The notes beneath the pieces were generated by a model. That model was given only the letters and a program-made list of their open reading frames with translations. It was not told the origin of the DNA and did no database searches. From Elizabethkingia occulta (lineage in GTDB: Bacteria > Bacteroidota > Bacteroidia > Flavobacteriales > Weeksellaceae), in the NCBI RefSeq assembly GCF_002023715.1, contig NZ_MAHX01000018.1, positions 62,001 through 126,000 of the forward strand: a DNA stretch of 64,000 nucleotides, written 5' to 3'. Made by a program: the position numbers and the translations under genes. Positions 17,773 to 26,354 of this stretch are shown here, piece after piece. Position 1 is the stretch's first letter, and each line of letters opens with the position of its first letter.

Positions 17773-19026
17773 TTATACTAATTTAGCAAGTGCTTGCTCC
17801 AGTTTTGGTAACATGTTCTTGATTTCATCAAGAGAAAGACCTCCTACTGATGCACGGAACCATGGTTCTGTAACTTCGCAACCGAAAGCAGAGAATGGAA
17901 CTAATGCAACGCCGCCTTCCTGAATTAAATAGAATACTAAATCTGAAGAGTTTTCTATTTTCGCTCCGTCTGGTTTTGTTTTACCAATAAAGTCAAGCTT
18001 AATTGTAAGGTATAAAGCGCCCATAGGCTGAATACTCTCTACTGCCAATCCTTTATTTTTAATCTCCTGAATTCCTTCGTGTAGAACTTTCAAGCTTGCC
18101 TGTAATTTATCTTTGAAATCCGTAACAAAATGATCTACATTTTCCTGGTTTTCATAAAACTTAGCTGTAGCCTCCTGCTCTGGCTTTGGAGCCCATGCTC
18201 CAACGTGCGTTAACAAGGCAGCCATTTTCCCCATAATAAGACTTGGTCCGAATCCCCATCCTACACGTACTCCTGTTGCAGCAAGACATTTAGAAATACC
18301 ATCAATATAGATCGTATATTCTTTCATTTCCGGGAATAAAGAAACCGGATTAAAGTGCTCTGCTTCAAAAGTAAGATTGGAATAAATCTGATCATACATC
18401 AGATATAGAGGCTTCTCGTCTGCACCACGCTTTTTATTTTCCTCCAATACCATTTCACAGATATCGGAAAGCTGCTCTTTGGTAAACATTGTCCCTGTAG
18501 GATTAAGCGGAGAGCATAAAGCTAATAAAACTGCATCTGATAAGTGTGGTCTTAAATCATCTGCTGTTGGCAGGAAATTGTTTTCCTGAGTTGTTTTTAC
18601 TTCTACCGCATTAGCTGAAGTAAGGTATGCATAATGATTGTTATTCCAAGAAGGTGTAGGATAAATTACTTTATCACCTTCGTCTACAATGGTTTTATAA
18701 ACTGCATAAATCAAAGGACGTGACCCTGCAGTAATTAAAATATCACCTGCCGCATAATCTAATCCCCATCTTGATTTAAGATCTTTGGAAACAGCCGTTC
18801 TTAGACCCAATAATCCGTTTGCTGGCGGATAATTGGTAAGATTATTCTGATAAGCTTTCTGAATTTCGTCTTTTAATCCCGCAGGAATTGGATAAATATT
18901 GGAGTTTAAATCTCCAATAGTAAGGTTAGCGATTTCAGCTCCTTTAGCCTTCATATCGTTAACTTCATTTCCTATTTTTACAATTTCTGAGCCTATAAGG
19001 TTTGCGGCTAGTTTAGATACTTTCAT
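17773..19026 (-). CDS. PLP-dependent aminotransferase, class I/II (aspartate aminotransferase-like)
   Basis: A 417-residue fold-type I aminotransferase. MKVSKLAANLIGSEIVKIGNEV is followed by the dimer/substrate region LTNYPPANGLLGLRTAVS. The PLP Lys is Lys246 in DGISKCLAATGVRVGW. NPTGTMFTKEQL carries the Asn of the PLP pocket, and FRASVGG near the end carries the substrate carboxylate-binding Arg. Family members use aspartate, aromatic or branched-chain amino acids; which one cannot be told here. It follows the phosphosugar mutase gene by 45 bases. Confidence 0.9.
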   Translation of the reverse strand: MKVSKLAANLIGSEIVKIGNEVNDMKAKGAEIANLTIGDLNSNIYPIPAGLKDEIQKAYQNNLTNYPPANGLLGLRTAVSKDLKSRWGLDYAAGDILITAGSRPLIYAVYKTIVDEGDKVIYPTPSWNNNHYAYLTSANAVEVKTTQENNFLPTADDLRPHLSDAVLLALCSPLNPTGTMFTKEQLSDICEMVLEENKKRGADEKPLYLMYDQIYSNLTFEAEHFNPVSLFPEMKEYTIYIDGISKCLAATGVRVGWGFGPSLIMGKMAALLTHVGAWAPKPEQEATAKFYENQENVDHFVTDFKDKLQASLKVLHEGIQEIKNKGLAVESIQPMGALYLTIKLDFIGKTKPDGAKIENSSDLVFYLIQEGGVALVPFSAFGCEVTEPWFRASVGGLSLDEIKNMLPKLEQALAKLV

Positions 19027-19071
19027 ATTTTTAGTGGACAGTTATAGATTAACGGTCTTTTATTTGGTTGA

Positions 19072-20784
19072 TTATAAATTCAAGTCTGTTTTAATCTGCT
19101 GTATTTTAGCCTCCAGAGAAACTAATTTATCTTTAAAATCCTGTTCGGAAGAGATTTGTGCTTTTACAGAAACGTAGAATTTAATCTTTGGTTCTGTTCC
19201 GGAAGGACGAATACATACTTTTGTTCCGTCTTCTGTATAATAAATTAATACGTTAGATTTCGGAATATCATTCATTACAGACTTCTCATTCGTAGCAATT
19301 ACAAGACTTGTCTGCTCCTGGAAATCTTTTACTTCTGCTACAGCGGATCCTGCTAAAGTTTTTGGCGGAGACTGACGGAAATCTGTCATCATCTGCTTAA
19401 TCTGATCTGCACCATCTTTTCCTTTTTTCGTAATATTTACCAATCCTTCATAGTACATTCCAAGATCTTTGTAGATATCGATAAGGTACTCATAGATTGT
19501 TTTACCATTGGCTTTGCACCATGCAGCAATTTCGCAAGCTAAAAGAATACTTCCGCAAGAGTCTTTATCACGAACGAAATCTCCGGTCATAAACCCAAAG
19601 CTCTCTTCACCTCCACAAACAAATTTCTCCTGTCCTTCTGCTTCACGGATCATTTTACCAATCCATTTGAATCCGGTCAATCCAACCTTACAGTCAACTC
19701 CAAATTTCTTAGCAATATCATAGAAAATATCAGAAGTTACGATTGTAGATCCGATAAATTCTTTTCCTGTAATTCTACCTTGTTTTTTCCACTGATCTAA
19801 AATATAATAAGTAAGGAATGTATTGGTCTGATTTCCGTTTAACAACTGCATTTCTCCATCCAGATTTCTTACAGCAATTCCTAATCTGTCACCATCCGGG
19901 TCTGTTCCTATTACAATGTCAGCATTGGTAACCTTAGCCAGATCCATTGCCATAGAAAGTGCAGCAGGCTCTTCAGGGTTTGGAGATTCTACTGTCGGGA
20001 AGTTTCCACTAGGGATCATTTGTTCCGTAACCAGATCTACTCTTGTAAAGCCTGCTTTTGCAAGAGCTTTAGGAATAGTTGTATATGTTGTTCCATGGAT
20101 AGAAGTGAAAACAATATTCAACAGATCTCTACCAACGTTCTGATATAATGAATTTTCAATACAAGCATCGATATAAACATCATCCTGATCTGCTCCTATC
20201 CATTCAATTAAATCATCGTTTCCGTCGAATTTAATCTCATTAAACTGAGTTTTTTCTACTTCGGAAATAATTCCGTTATCATGTGGCGGAACTACCTGTG
20301 CTCCGTCATTCCAGTATACTTTATAGCCATTATATTCCGGCGGATTGTGTGATGCTGTTAAAACAATACCAGCATTACATTTCTTATCTCTTACTGTAAA
20401 AGACAATTCCGGAGTTGGCCTGTGTTCTTTAAATAGTAAAACTTTAATACCATTTGCCGTTAAAACATCTGTAACTAATTTTCCGAATTCTGGAGAATTG
20501 TGACGCACGTCATAAGCGATAGCAACTTTAATTTGTTCACCCGGAAATTGTTGATGAAGGTAGTTTGCTAATCCCTGTGTTGCCTGCCCTAATGTATATT
20601 TATTCAGACGGTTGGTACCAACACCCATAATTCCGCGCATACCTCCTGTTCCGAATTCCAGATTTTTATAAAAAGCATCATCCAACTCTGCCGGATTGTT
20701 ATCTATTAATGCCTGAACTTCTTTTTTTGTTTCATCGTCGAAACCTTCTCCTAGCCACAATTTTGCTTTATCTAATGACGTCAT
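19072..20784 (-). CDS. Phospho-sugar mutase (phosphoglucomutase/phosphomannomutase)
   Basis: A 570-residue alpha-D-phosphohexomutase that moves phosphate between C1 and C6 of hexoses for sugar-nucleotide synthesis. All four domain signatures are present: the phosphoserine loop TASHNPPEYNGYKVYW with Ser145, the metal loop GTDPDGDRLG near residues 292-301, the sugar-binding loop GGEESFGFMTGD, and the phosphate-binding RPSGTEPKIKFY near the end. The length fits the long PGM subfamily (yeast PGM2-like, Bacteroidetes) instead of GlmM. It starts 3 bases after the GIN lipoprotein stop. Confidence 0.94.
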   Translation of the reverse strand: MTSLDKAKLWLGEGFDDETKKEVQALIDNNPAELDDAFYKNLEFGTGGMRGIMGVGTNRLNKYTLGQATQGLANYLHQQFPGEQIKVAIAYDVRHNSPEFGKLVTDVLTANGIKVLLFKEHRPTPELSFTVRDKKCNAGIVLTASHNPPEYNGYKVYWNDGAQVVPPHDNGIISEVEKTQFNEIKFDGNDDLIEWIGADQDDVYIDACIENSLYQNVGRDLLNIVFTSIHGTTYTTIPKALAKAGFTRVDLVTEQMIPSGNFPTVESPNPEEPAALSMAMDLAKVTNADIVIGTDPDGDRLGIAVRNLDGEMQLLNGNQTNTFLTYYILDQWKKQGRITGKEFIGSTIVTSDIFYDIAKKFGVDCKVGLTGFKWIGKMIREAEGQEKFVCGGEESFGFMTGDFVRDKDSCGSILLACEIAAWCKANGKTIYEYLIDIYKDLGMYYEGLVNITKKGKDGADQIKQMMTDFRQSPPKTLAGSAVAEVKDFQEQTSLVIATNEKSVMNDIPKSNVLIYYTEDGTKVCIRPSGTEPKIKFYVSVKAQISSEQDFKDKLVSLEAKIQQIKTDLNL

Positions 20785-20787
20785 ATA

Positions 20788-21489
20788 TTAAGGTTTTTGT
20801 TTTTGTTCTAATTTAGCTTTGTCAGTTACTTTTATTTTCTTCTGCGGATTACCATAGTATACTAATTCTGCAGTATTTCCCAAATTTCCGTTTAGTTCAT
20901 CATCCACTGAAAATTCTGAATAATTTCCATTTTTAGAAGTTATATTCAGATTATTAATGTACCAGTAAGGAGAAATAATACTCGCAGTGTCACTAATCGC
21001 AATATTTGCATCCAGCGTTCTGCCTAAAAGATTTGCTTTTGCCTTGTTAGTCATGGTTATATCTGCTTTATTAGCCAAAACAGAACCCATAAATTTAGCA
21101 TTGTCTTTAATCTTCAGTTTAAATGCCGGCACCGACATCTGGCTGGAAATTGTAATATCTGTTGAATCTGCCATTGCTATACTTTCTAAGTTATTTTTAG
21201 AGTATAACATAATATTGTACATATCCACACCTTCTGTCTTGCTTTTCTCTGAAATATAAAGCGTTTTATCTTTTACTTCAATTTTAAGATTATCAAAGAC
21301 ATTTGGATAGGTTTCTACGGAAACCATATTTTTAGGATTTTGTACATAGAAAATTTTAAATTTTCCACTGACATCCAGTTTATTAAAATCCTGAACTGCT
21401 ACATCTTTAGTTGCAATTTCGCCCTTAGGTTTTACCTTTGAACAAGAAACCAAACCGATGACAAGAAATACATAAAATAAGTTTTTCAT
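20788..21489 (-). CDS. GIN-domain (DUF2807) lipoprotein
   Basis: A 233-residue lipoprotein: a short signal peptide with the lipobox LVSC, Cys16. The body starts with VQDFNKLDVSGKFKIFYVQN and continues as short repeated strands (ITISSQMSVPAFKLKIKDNA, ADITMTNKAKANLLGR), the right-handed beta-helix pattern of the head GIN / putative autotransporter adhesin domain. It is probably on the periplasmic or outer face of the outer membrane. Its function is unknown in the family. It sits 3 bases before the phosphosugar mutase gene. Confidence 0.85.
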   Translation of the reverse strand: MKNLFYVFLVIGLVSCSKVKPKGEIATKDVAVQDFNKLDVSGKFKIFYVQNPKNMVSVETYPNVFDNLKIEVKDKTLYISEKSKTEGVDMYNIMLYSKNNLESIAMADSTDITISSQMSVPAFKLKIKDNAKFMGSVLANKADITMTNKAKANLLGRTLDANIAISDTASIISPYWYINNLNITSKNGNYSEFSVDDELNGNLGNTAELVYYGNPQKKIKVTDKAKLEQKQKP

Positions 21490-21528
21490 CTGCGTTAAAA
21501 TTGAAGTTTCAATTTAGTTATTTTTCAA

Positions 21529-22479
21529 TTAAATTATCTCTTCAATATGATAATTTTTACGTTCACGATTAGTTCTGATCAACATCTCGCCAAGGAATCC
21601 GGCAATAAACAGCTGAGTTCCAAGCACCATCATTGTTAATGCGATATAGAACCAAGGGTTATCTGCAATCAGATGTCCATACATTCCTCTTGCAACATCT
21701 ATTAGCTTAGAAATCCCCAACCATAAAGCTGAAAGAAAACCTATAATAAACATTACGGTACCTGCGGCACCAAAGAAATGCATTGGACGACCACCAAAAC
21801 GGCTTACGAACCATAAAGTTATAAGATCTAAAAATCCTCTGATAAAACGGTTTGCACCAAATTTGGAAGTACCATAAGGACGCGCCTGGTGCTTTACTTC
21901 TTTTTCAGTGATATTTTTAAATCCTGCATGAGCTGCCAATACCGGAATATAACGGTGCATATCCCCGTATACATCTACAGTTTTAACAACTTGTTTTTTG
22001 TAAGCTTTCAATCCGCAGTTGAAATCGTGTAAGAAAACTCCCGAAACTTTCCTTGCCGAAGCATTGAATAATTTAGAAGGGATATTCTTGGTCATTACAT
22101 TATCAAAACGCTTCTTTTTCCAGCCACTTACAATATCGTAATTCCCTTCTCTTAGTTTTTCTACCAGTCCAGGTATTTCTTCCGGGAAGTCCTGAAGGTC
22201 GGCATCCATAGTAATTACAACTTCGCCTTTAGCTTTTTCAAAAGCAGCATGTAAAGCCTGAGATTTACCATAATTACGGGTAAATCTTATAGCATGTACC
22301 TGCGGATGTGATGCAGAAAGCAGTTGTATAACGCCCCATGAATTGTCGGTAGAACCATCATCCACAAACCATACTTCATAAGAGAAATCATTCTCATTAC
22401 ATACATTGTCTATTCTGGAAAAAAGCTCTTCAAGAGATTGTTCTTCATTAAGAAGCGGGATAATAATAGAAAGATCCAT
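21529..22479 (-). CDS. Glycosyltransferase family 2, polyprenol-phosphate sugar transferase type (GtrB/DPM1-like)
   Basis: A 316-residue protein: an N-terminal GT-A domain with DLSIIIPLLNEEQSL, FVDDGSTDNS (about residues 38-47) and the metal motif DADLQD (about 92-97), then two transmembrane segments (about 230-262 and 273-297). This layout is that of enzymes that load a sugar from a nucleotide onto undecaprenyl phosphate at the inner membrane for later use in envelope glycan decoration. The sugar is unknown. The DUF4199 membrane gene is 15 bases upstream, a pairing common in Bacteroidetes. Confidence 0.9.
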   Translation of the reverse strand: MDLSIIIPLLNEEQSLEELFSRIDNVCNENDFSYEVWFVDDGSTDNSWGVIQLLSASHPQVHAIRFTRNYGKSQALHAAFEKAKGEVVITMDADLQDFPEEIPGLVEKLREGNYDIVSGWKKKRFDNVMTKNIPSKLFNASARKVSGVFLHDFNCGLKAYKKQVVKTVDVYGDMHRYIPVLAAHAGFKNITEKEVKHQARPYGTSKFGANRFIRGFLDLITLWFVSRFGGRPMHFFGAAGTVMFIIGFLSALWLGISKLIDVARGMYGHLIADNPWFYIALTMMVLGTQLFIAGFLGEMLIRTNRERKNYHIEEII

Positions 22480-22494
22480 TCAGTATTTTTAATT

Positions 22495-23082
22495 TTATTC
22501 GTAGCGCTTTTTGTTCTTCAAAAACGCTGCTATTACGATTGACAAAAGTAGATAAAATAACATAAAGCCTCCAAAAACGGCAGAAAGAAAACTGAATGAA
22601 AAATAATTTCTATTCTCCTTTATTGCAGCTTCTCTTGCAAGTTTTGCATCTTTATAATTTTTGTCTAATTCTCCCAATTTGCTCTGATCTTTAAGATGTA
22701 CTGCTTCAGACTTTTGCTTAGCATAAGCTTCATCCAGATTGGTTAATTCGGTCTGAATATACTGATGGTTTAGTAAATCTCTGGCATCGGTATCTACATA
22801 ATTAAGAAAAGCAAAAATGGACATTACAGAAAGAAATCCTCCTATAAATAATGTTACAAAAGCTTGCTTAAAAGCCTGCGGATAAGTTATTTTCCCGGCT
22901 CCTCTATACCAATATACAGAGAGAAATCCTCCAACTGCATACAAAAAAGGCATTCCAAATGCATTTACCTTCATAGAGGTACTATAATAACTGGCATTTG
23001 CAAAAAAATAGTACACTACAAAGAACGCCAACATGGTAATTCCGAACAACACTAACCCGATAGCTACAGGATTTTTCGTCAT
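22495..23082 (-). CDS. DUF4199 membrane protein
   Basis: A 195-residue inner-membrane protein with four hydrophobic segments: about residues 6-28, 40-58, 72-92 and 164-188. Between the third and fourth is a charged stretch rich in Lys, Asp and Ala (about residues 110-157) that could form a coiled coil. The pattern fits the Bacteroidetes DUF4199 family. It is the first gene of a minus-strand run and is followed after 15 bases by the GT2 gene, so it may help that glycosyltransferase, but no activity is known. Confidence 0.82.
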   Translation of the reverse strand: MTKNPVAIGLVLFGITMLAFFVVYYFFANASYYSTSMKVNAFGMPFLYAVGGFLSVYWYRGAGKITYPQAFKQAFVTLFIGGFLSVMSIFAFLNYVDTDARDLLNHQYIQTELTNLDEAYAKQKSEAVHLKDQSKLGELDKNYKDAKLAREAAIKENRNYFSFSFLSAVFGGFMLFYLLLSIVIAAFLKNKKRYE

Positions 23083-23228
23083 ATTTTTAATAATAATAGA
23101 TGTTGGAAGTCCGATTTCAGAAAAAAAATAATAAAAATATTAATTTATAAATCAGCTATTTATCCCATTTTACGGGGATCATTACACTTTTTTTCTTGGA
23201 TCTTTCTTCCGGATTCGTAAATAATTTC

Positions 23229-23236
23229 TATATTTG
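23229..23236 (+). promoter_or_regulatory. -7 box (TATATTTG) of the SRP RNA gene
   Basis: An exact match to TAnnTTTG that ends 4 bases before the first base of the RNA stem at 23241. It gives an internal measure of -7 box to start spacing for this genome. A clear -33 box is not seen at the expected spacing. Confidence 0.75.
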
Positions 23237-23240
23237 CACT

Positions 23241-23333
23241 GGCAAGTCCTACACAACCAGCTCCTGAGAATCCTCCAGGGTGGGAACACAGCAAAGGTAA
23301 TTGGTCGTAGCGGTGTGATGTAGGTAGCTTGCC
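23241..23333 (+). ncRNA. ffs: Signal recognition particle RNA, small bacterial type (4.5S)
   Basis: The ends GGCAAG (23241-23246) and CTTGCC (23328-23333) pair, then CCTACA with TGTAGG. At the tip, GTG-GGAA-CAC (23280-23289) is the GGAA tetraloop that binds Ffh, flanked by the asymmetric internal loop sequences CCTCCAG and ACAGCAAAGG, as in other Bacteroidetes SRP RNAs. A T run follows at 23335-23340. The RNA guides nascent membrane and secreted proteins to FtsY and the Sec translocon. It lies between the DUF4199 gene and the metal-dependent hydrolase gene, both on the other strand. Confidence 0.93.
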
Positions 23334-23345
23334 ATTTTTTATTTC

Positions 23346-24032
23346 TTAAAATTCAAATTCCTCACCCAGTTTCGGTAAAACCAACTCCACATTTTTCTCT
23401 TCAAAATGCTTCATTGCACTGTCGTGATTAATTGTAATTGGAGGAAAAGTATCGAAATGACATCCAATTACTTTCGGAGTTTTCAATAATTCGCCTGCAG
23501 CAAATGCAGCTTTTCTCGGACACATTGTATAATGACTTCCTACCGGCAGAATTGATAAATCGATTTTACCAAAAAGCCTTGGGAATAGTTCCATATCAGC
23601 CATTACCCCTGTATCACCTGCCAAGTACATATTTCTTCCTTCAGGAAGTCTGAAAATATAACCTACCGGTACACCACCATAAGTACCATCCGGAAAAGAA
23701 CTGGTATGATGAGCCGGCACAATAGAGATCTTAAGATCTTCAACTTTTGCAGATCCTCCCAGGTTAATATCACATGTATTTTTCGCGTTTTTAAAATAAC
23801 CGCATACTTCTGGCACCCCAATAATAGTTGCTTCCGGATAATGAGCCAATACCTCTTCCACATCCGCAATATGATCGCCATGTGCATGCGTTAACAAAAT
23901 ATAGTCAATTTTGTGTGCTTTAATATCAAATCCGGACTGTTCTTTCTGATAATTATAGAAAGGGTCTGAAAGGATATTTTTTCCTTTGTAAGTGAACAAA
24001 AAACAGTTTTGTCCTAAAAAAGTAAATTTCAT
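23346..24032 (-). CDS. Metal-dependent hydrolase of the UPF0173 / beta-lactamase-fold family
   Basis: A 228-residue protein with the metallo-beta-lactamase fold. The zinc motif THAHGDHIADV places H-x-H-x-D-H at residues 49-54; a further His is in VPAHHTSSF and an Asp in YLAGDTGVM, with a last His in GCHFDTFPPI. The natural substrate of UPF0173 proteins is not established. It lies downstream of menA and the small membrane gene in the same direction, a neighbourhood seen in other Bacteroidetes; whether it works in menaquinone synthesis is speculation. Confidence 0.88.
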   Translation of the reverse strand: MKFTFLGQNCFLFTYKGKNILSDPFYNYQKEQSGFDIKAHKIDYILLTHAHGDHIADVEEVLAHYPEATIIGVPEVCGYFKNAKNTCDINLGGSAKVEDLKISIVPAHHTSSFPDGTYGGVPVGYIFRLPEGRNMYLAGDTGVMADMELFPRLFGKIDLSILPVGSHYTMCPRKAAFAAGELLKTPKVIGCHFDTFPPITINHDSAMKHFEEKNVELVLPKLGEEFEF

Positions 24033-24107
24033 ATTCTCTTATTTTTTTATTTAAACAAATATTGATCTTATGAGTACTAAAAAATAATCTGCATTATCTA
24101 CATACTT

Positions 24108-24386
24108 TTATTCCGTAATAGAAATAATAGTAAAAATTAAGCAGAAAAATATATTCAATAAAATCTGTATTACTAAAAGCCAGGCGTATGGATTAATCTT
24201 TTTTCTTAAAAGCAAGACCGAAACATACAAATTTCCTATTGCAACAAACATTAGAACAGAAGGGAAAATTTCAAGTTCCGAAATTGTTAACCCTTCTATA
24301 AATTCCCTTAATAATAAATAAAGGAAAATTAATCCAACCAGAACGGACAGAAAGAAAATTAATTTTATAGTAAGCCTTCTGCTCAT
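24108..24386 (-). CDS. Small membrane protein of unknown function
   Basis: A 92-residue protein with three hydrophobic segments (about residues 8-27, 41-60 and 67-88) and a positively charged N-terminus, MSRRLTIK. I recognise no family. It follows menA by 11 bases and is probably in the same transcript. Codon use resembles its neighbours. Confidence 0.6.
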   Translation of the reverse strand: MSRRLTIKLIFFLSVLVGLIFLYLLLREFIEGLTISELEIFPSVLMFVAIGNLYVSVLLLRKKINPYAWLLVIQILLNIFFCLIFTIISITE

Positions 24387-24397
24387 TCTATTTCTCT

Positions 24398-25318
24398 TTA
24401 TCTAATCAGGTTCAAACCTATCCCTGTAAGCAGGCTCATTGCAAAACACATAATAGCAACCTGCTTCAGGTAAGGATCCAGATTTCTTGGTTCTTTAGTC
24501 TCCATTATCCTTCTTCGTAAAGCCATTAAAGGCAGAAAAAGAATAATAAATATGTAGGCATAATAACTTCTGATTTCATACACCATCATATAGGTTAAAA
24601 TCAGAATAAGAGGCAACTGTAACAAGATGATCTCGTAGATCATTGCCTTTTTAAAGCCCATTTTTAACGCAAGAGTATGCTTTCCGCTCTCTGCATCACT
24701 TTCTATATCCCGCATATTATTCAGGTTAAGAACAGCTACACTGAACAATCCTACAGCTGTTGCCGGTAAAATCATCTGCCAGTCGAACGTTTTAGTAAAC
24801 AGATAGTAAGACCCCATTACAGACACAAGTCCGAAAAATATAAATACAAATACATCTCCCAGCCCCATGTAACCATAAGGTCTTTTTCCTACCGTATAAC
24901 CAATTGCTGCAAAAATACAGGCAATCCCTAAACCTATGAAAACATAAAATGCCTGAATGTGCCCCGGAAAGAATGCTTTATACAACAATAAAACAGTAAA
25001 AGCCAATGACAAAACAGAAAACAAAATGACTGCATTACGCATTTGTTTCGCTGTTATTTTCCCCGAAGCCACGGCGCGGGCTTCTGCCTCTCCTACTCTC
25101 TTTTTATCTGTACCTTTTACACCATCACCGTAATCATTCGCATAATTAGATAACACCTGATACAAAAGCGTCACCACTAAAGCCAGTACAAAAACCCATA
25201 CATCCCAGCTTTCTCCTACAGAATTAAGCTTCCATTTTGCAATAAGGGAACCTAAAATAATACCACTAAGGGAAAGTGGTAATGTTCGCAGACGAGCTGC
25301 TTTTATCCATTCAATCAT
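24398..25318 (-). CDS. menA: 1,4-dihydroxy-2-naphthoate polyprenyltransferase
   Basis: A 306-residue UbiA-family membrane enzyme that prenylates dihydroxynaphthoate to demethylmenaquinone. It begins MIEWIKAARLRTLPLSLSG; the first Asp-rich prenyl-diphosphate site is NYANDYGDG (Asn61, Asp62, Asp65) and the second is NLNNMRDIESDAESGK (about residues 197-212). About eight to nine hydrophobic segments are visible. The menB gene is 74 bases upstream in the same direction, with a hairpin between. Menaquinone is the usual respiratory quinone of flavobacteria. Confidence 0.94.
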   Translation of the reverse strand: MIEWIKAARLRTLPLSLSGIILGSLIAKWKLNSVGESWDVWVFVLALVVTLLYQVLSNYANDYGDGVKGTDKKRVGEAEARAVASGKITAKQMRNAVILFSVLSLAFTVLLLYKAFFPGHIQAFYVFIGLGIACIFAAIGYTVGKRPYGYMGLGDVFVFIFFGLVSVMGSYYLFTKTFDWQMILPATAVGLFSVAVLNLNNMRDIESDAESGKHTLALKMGFKKAMIYEIILLQLPLILILTYMMVYEIRSYYAYIFIILFLPLMALRRRIMETKEPRNLDPYLKQVAIMCFAMSLLTGIGLNLIR

Positions 25319-25320
25319 AA

Positions 25321-25392
25321 TATTTAGATATTAGATATTAGAGGTTAGAATTTGGTTATTTAAATCCAATTTCTAACCTCCAACTTCTTATT
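25321..25392. repeat. Hairpin and low-complexity repeat between menB and menA
   Basis: GAGGTTAGAATTTGG (25341-25355) and CCAATTTCTAACCTC (25366-25380) form a 15-bp stem with one mismatch. On the left, TTAGATATTAGATATTAG is a short tandem repeat. It may act as an attenuator or partial terminator between the two genes, or be a member of the intergenic word-repeat elements. Confidence 0.6.
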
Positions 25393-26229
25393 TTAAGAGA
25401 TCCATTGATCTTCTCCAAAGTCTGGTTTTCTTTTTTCAAGGAAAGCATTTCTTCCTTCTTTAGCTTCATCTGTCATGTAAGCCAAACGGGTAGCTTCACC
25501 TGCAAAAACCTGCTGTCCAACCATACCATCATCAGTAAGGTTCATTGCAAATTTCAGCATACGAATAGAAGTTGGTGATTTCGCTAAAATTTCCTGTGCC
25601 CATTCATAAGCAGTATCTTCTAACTCGGCATGAGGAACAACTTTATTTACCATTCCCATCTCAAAAGCTTCCTGTGCAGAGTAATTTCTACCTAAGAAGA
25701 ATATTTCACGAGCCTTTTTCTGCCCTACCATTTTAGCCAGGTATGCAGAACCATAACCACCATCGAAGCTGGTAACATCGGCATCTGTTTGTTTGAAAAT
25801 AGCATGCTCTTCACTTGCTAAAGTAAGATCACATACAACGTGTAGTGAGTGTCCTCCACCTACAGCCCATCCCGGAACAACCGCGATAACAACTTTAGGC
25901 ATGAAACGGATTAAACGTTGTACTTCCAGAATATTCAAACGATGTCTTCCATCTTCTCCAACATAACCCTGGTGGCCACGTGCTTTTTGATCTCCACCAC
26001 TACAGAAAGCCCATCCACCATCTTTTGGACTTGGCCCTTCTCCGGATAGTAAAACTACCCCGATTGACGGATCTTCATATGCATCGTAAAAAGCATCATA
26101 TAATTCTGAAGTTGTCTTTGGTCTGAAAGCGTTGCGGATTTCTGGTCTGTTGAAAGCTATCCTTGCTACACCATTACATTTTTTATAAGTAATATCTTCG
26201 TATTCTTTTGCGGTTTTCCACTCGATCAT
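25393..26229 (-). CDS. menB: 1,4-dihydroxy-2-naphthoyl-CoA synthase
   Basis: A 278-residue crotonase-fold enzyme that closes the second ring in menaquinone synthesis. Visible marks: FNRPEIRNAFRPKT, the oxyanion-hole stretch VVLLSGEGPSPKDGGWAFCSGGDQKARG (split here by function, Gly-rich turn SGGDQ), VVPGWAVGGGHSLHVVCDLT, and ADVTSFDGGYGSAYLA with the MenB-typical Asp. I placed the start at MIEWKTAKEYED (26229). A longer frame begins at 26250, but the -7 box at 26248-26255 overlaps that codon, so it would not be transcribed. Confidence 0.95.
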   Translation of the reverse strand: MIEWKTAKEYEDITYKKCNGVARIAFNRPEIRNAFRPKTTSELYDAFYDAYEDPSIGVVLLSGEGPSPKDGGWAFCSGGDQKARGHQGYVGEDGRHRLNILEVQRLIRFMPKVVIAVVPGWAVGGGHSLHVVCDLTLASEEHAIFKQTDADVTSFDGGYGSAYLAKMVGQKKAREIFFLGRNYSAQEAFEMGMVNKVVPHAELEDTAYEWAQEILAKSPTSIRMLKFAMNLTDDGMVGQQVFAGEATRLAYMTDEAKEGRNAFLEKRKPDFGEDQWIS

Positions 26230-26247
26230 AGTCTGAAAAATTTTCCT

Positions 26248-26255
26248 CAAAGATA
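26248..26255 (-). promoter_or_regulatory. -7 box (TATCTTTG) for menB
   Basis: The plus strand reads CAAAGATA. Predicted transcript start is near 26243, a 14-base leader before the Met at 26229; this decides the start codon. Confidence 0.6.
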
Positions 26256-26321
26256 CGGTTAAATTAGGAATTTTAAGAGTTGAACATCCACAATGATTTA
26301 CTGTAATTTATAAAATTAATG

Positions 26322-26329
26322 TATTTTTG
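26322..26329 (+). promoter_or_regulatory. -7 box (TATTTTTG) for the lipocalin-like gene
   Basis: A match to TAnnTTTG with a predicted 21-base leader to the ATG at 26355. Confidence 0.5.
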
Positions 26330-26354
26330 GTGATCCTTTTTCAAAACACAATTT

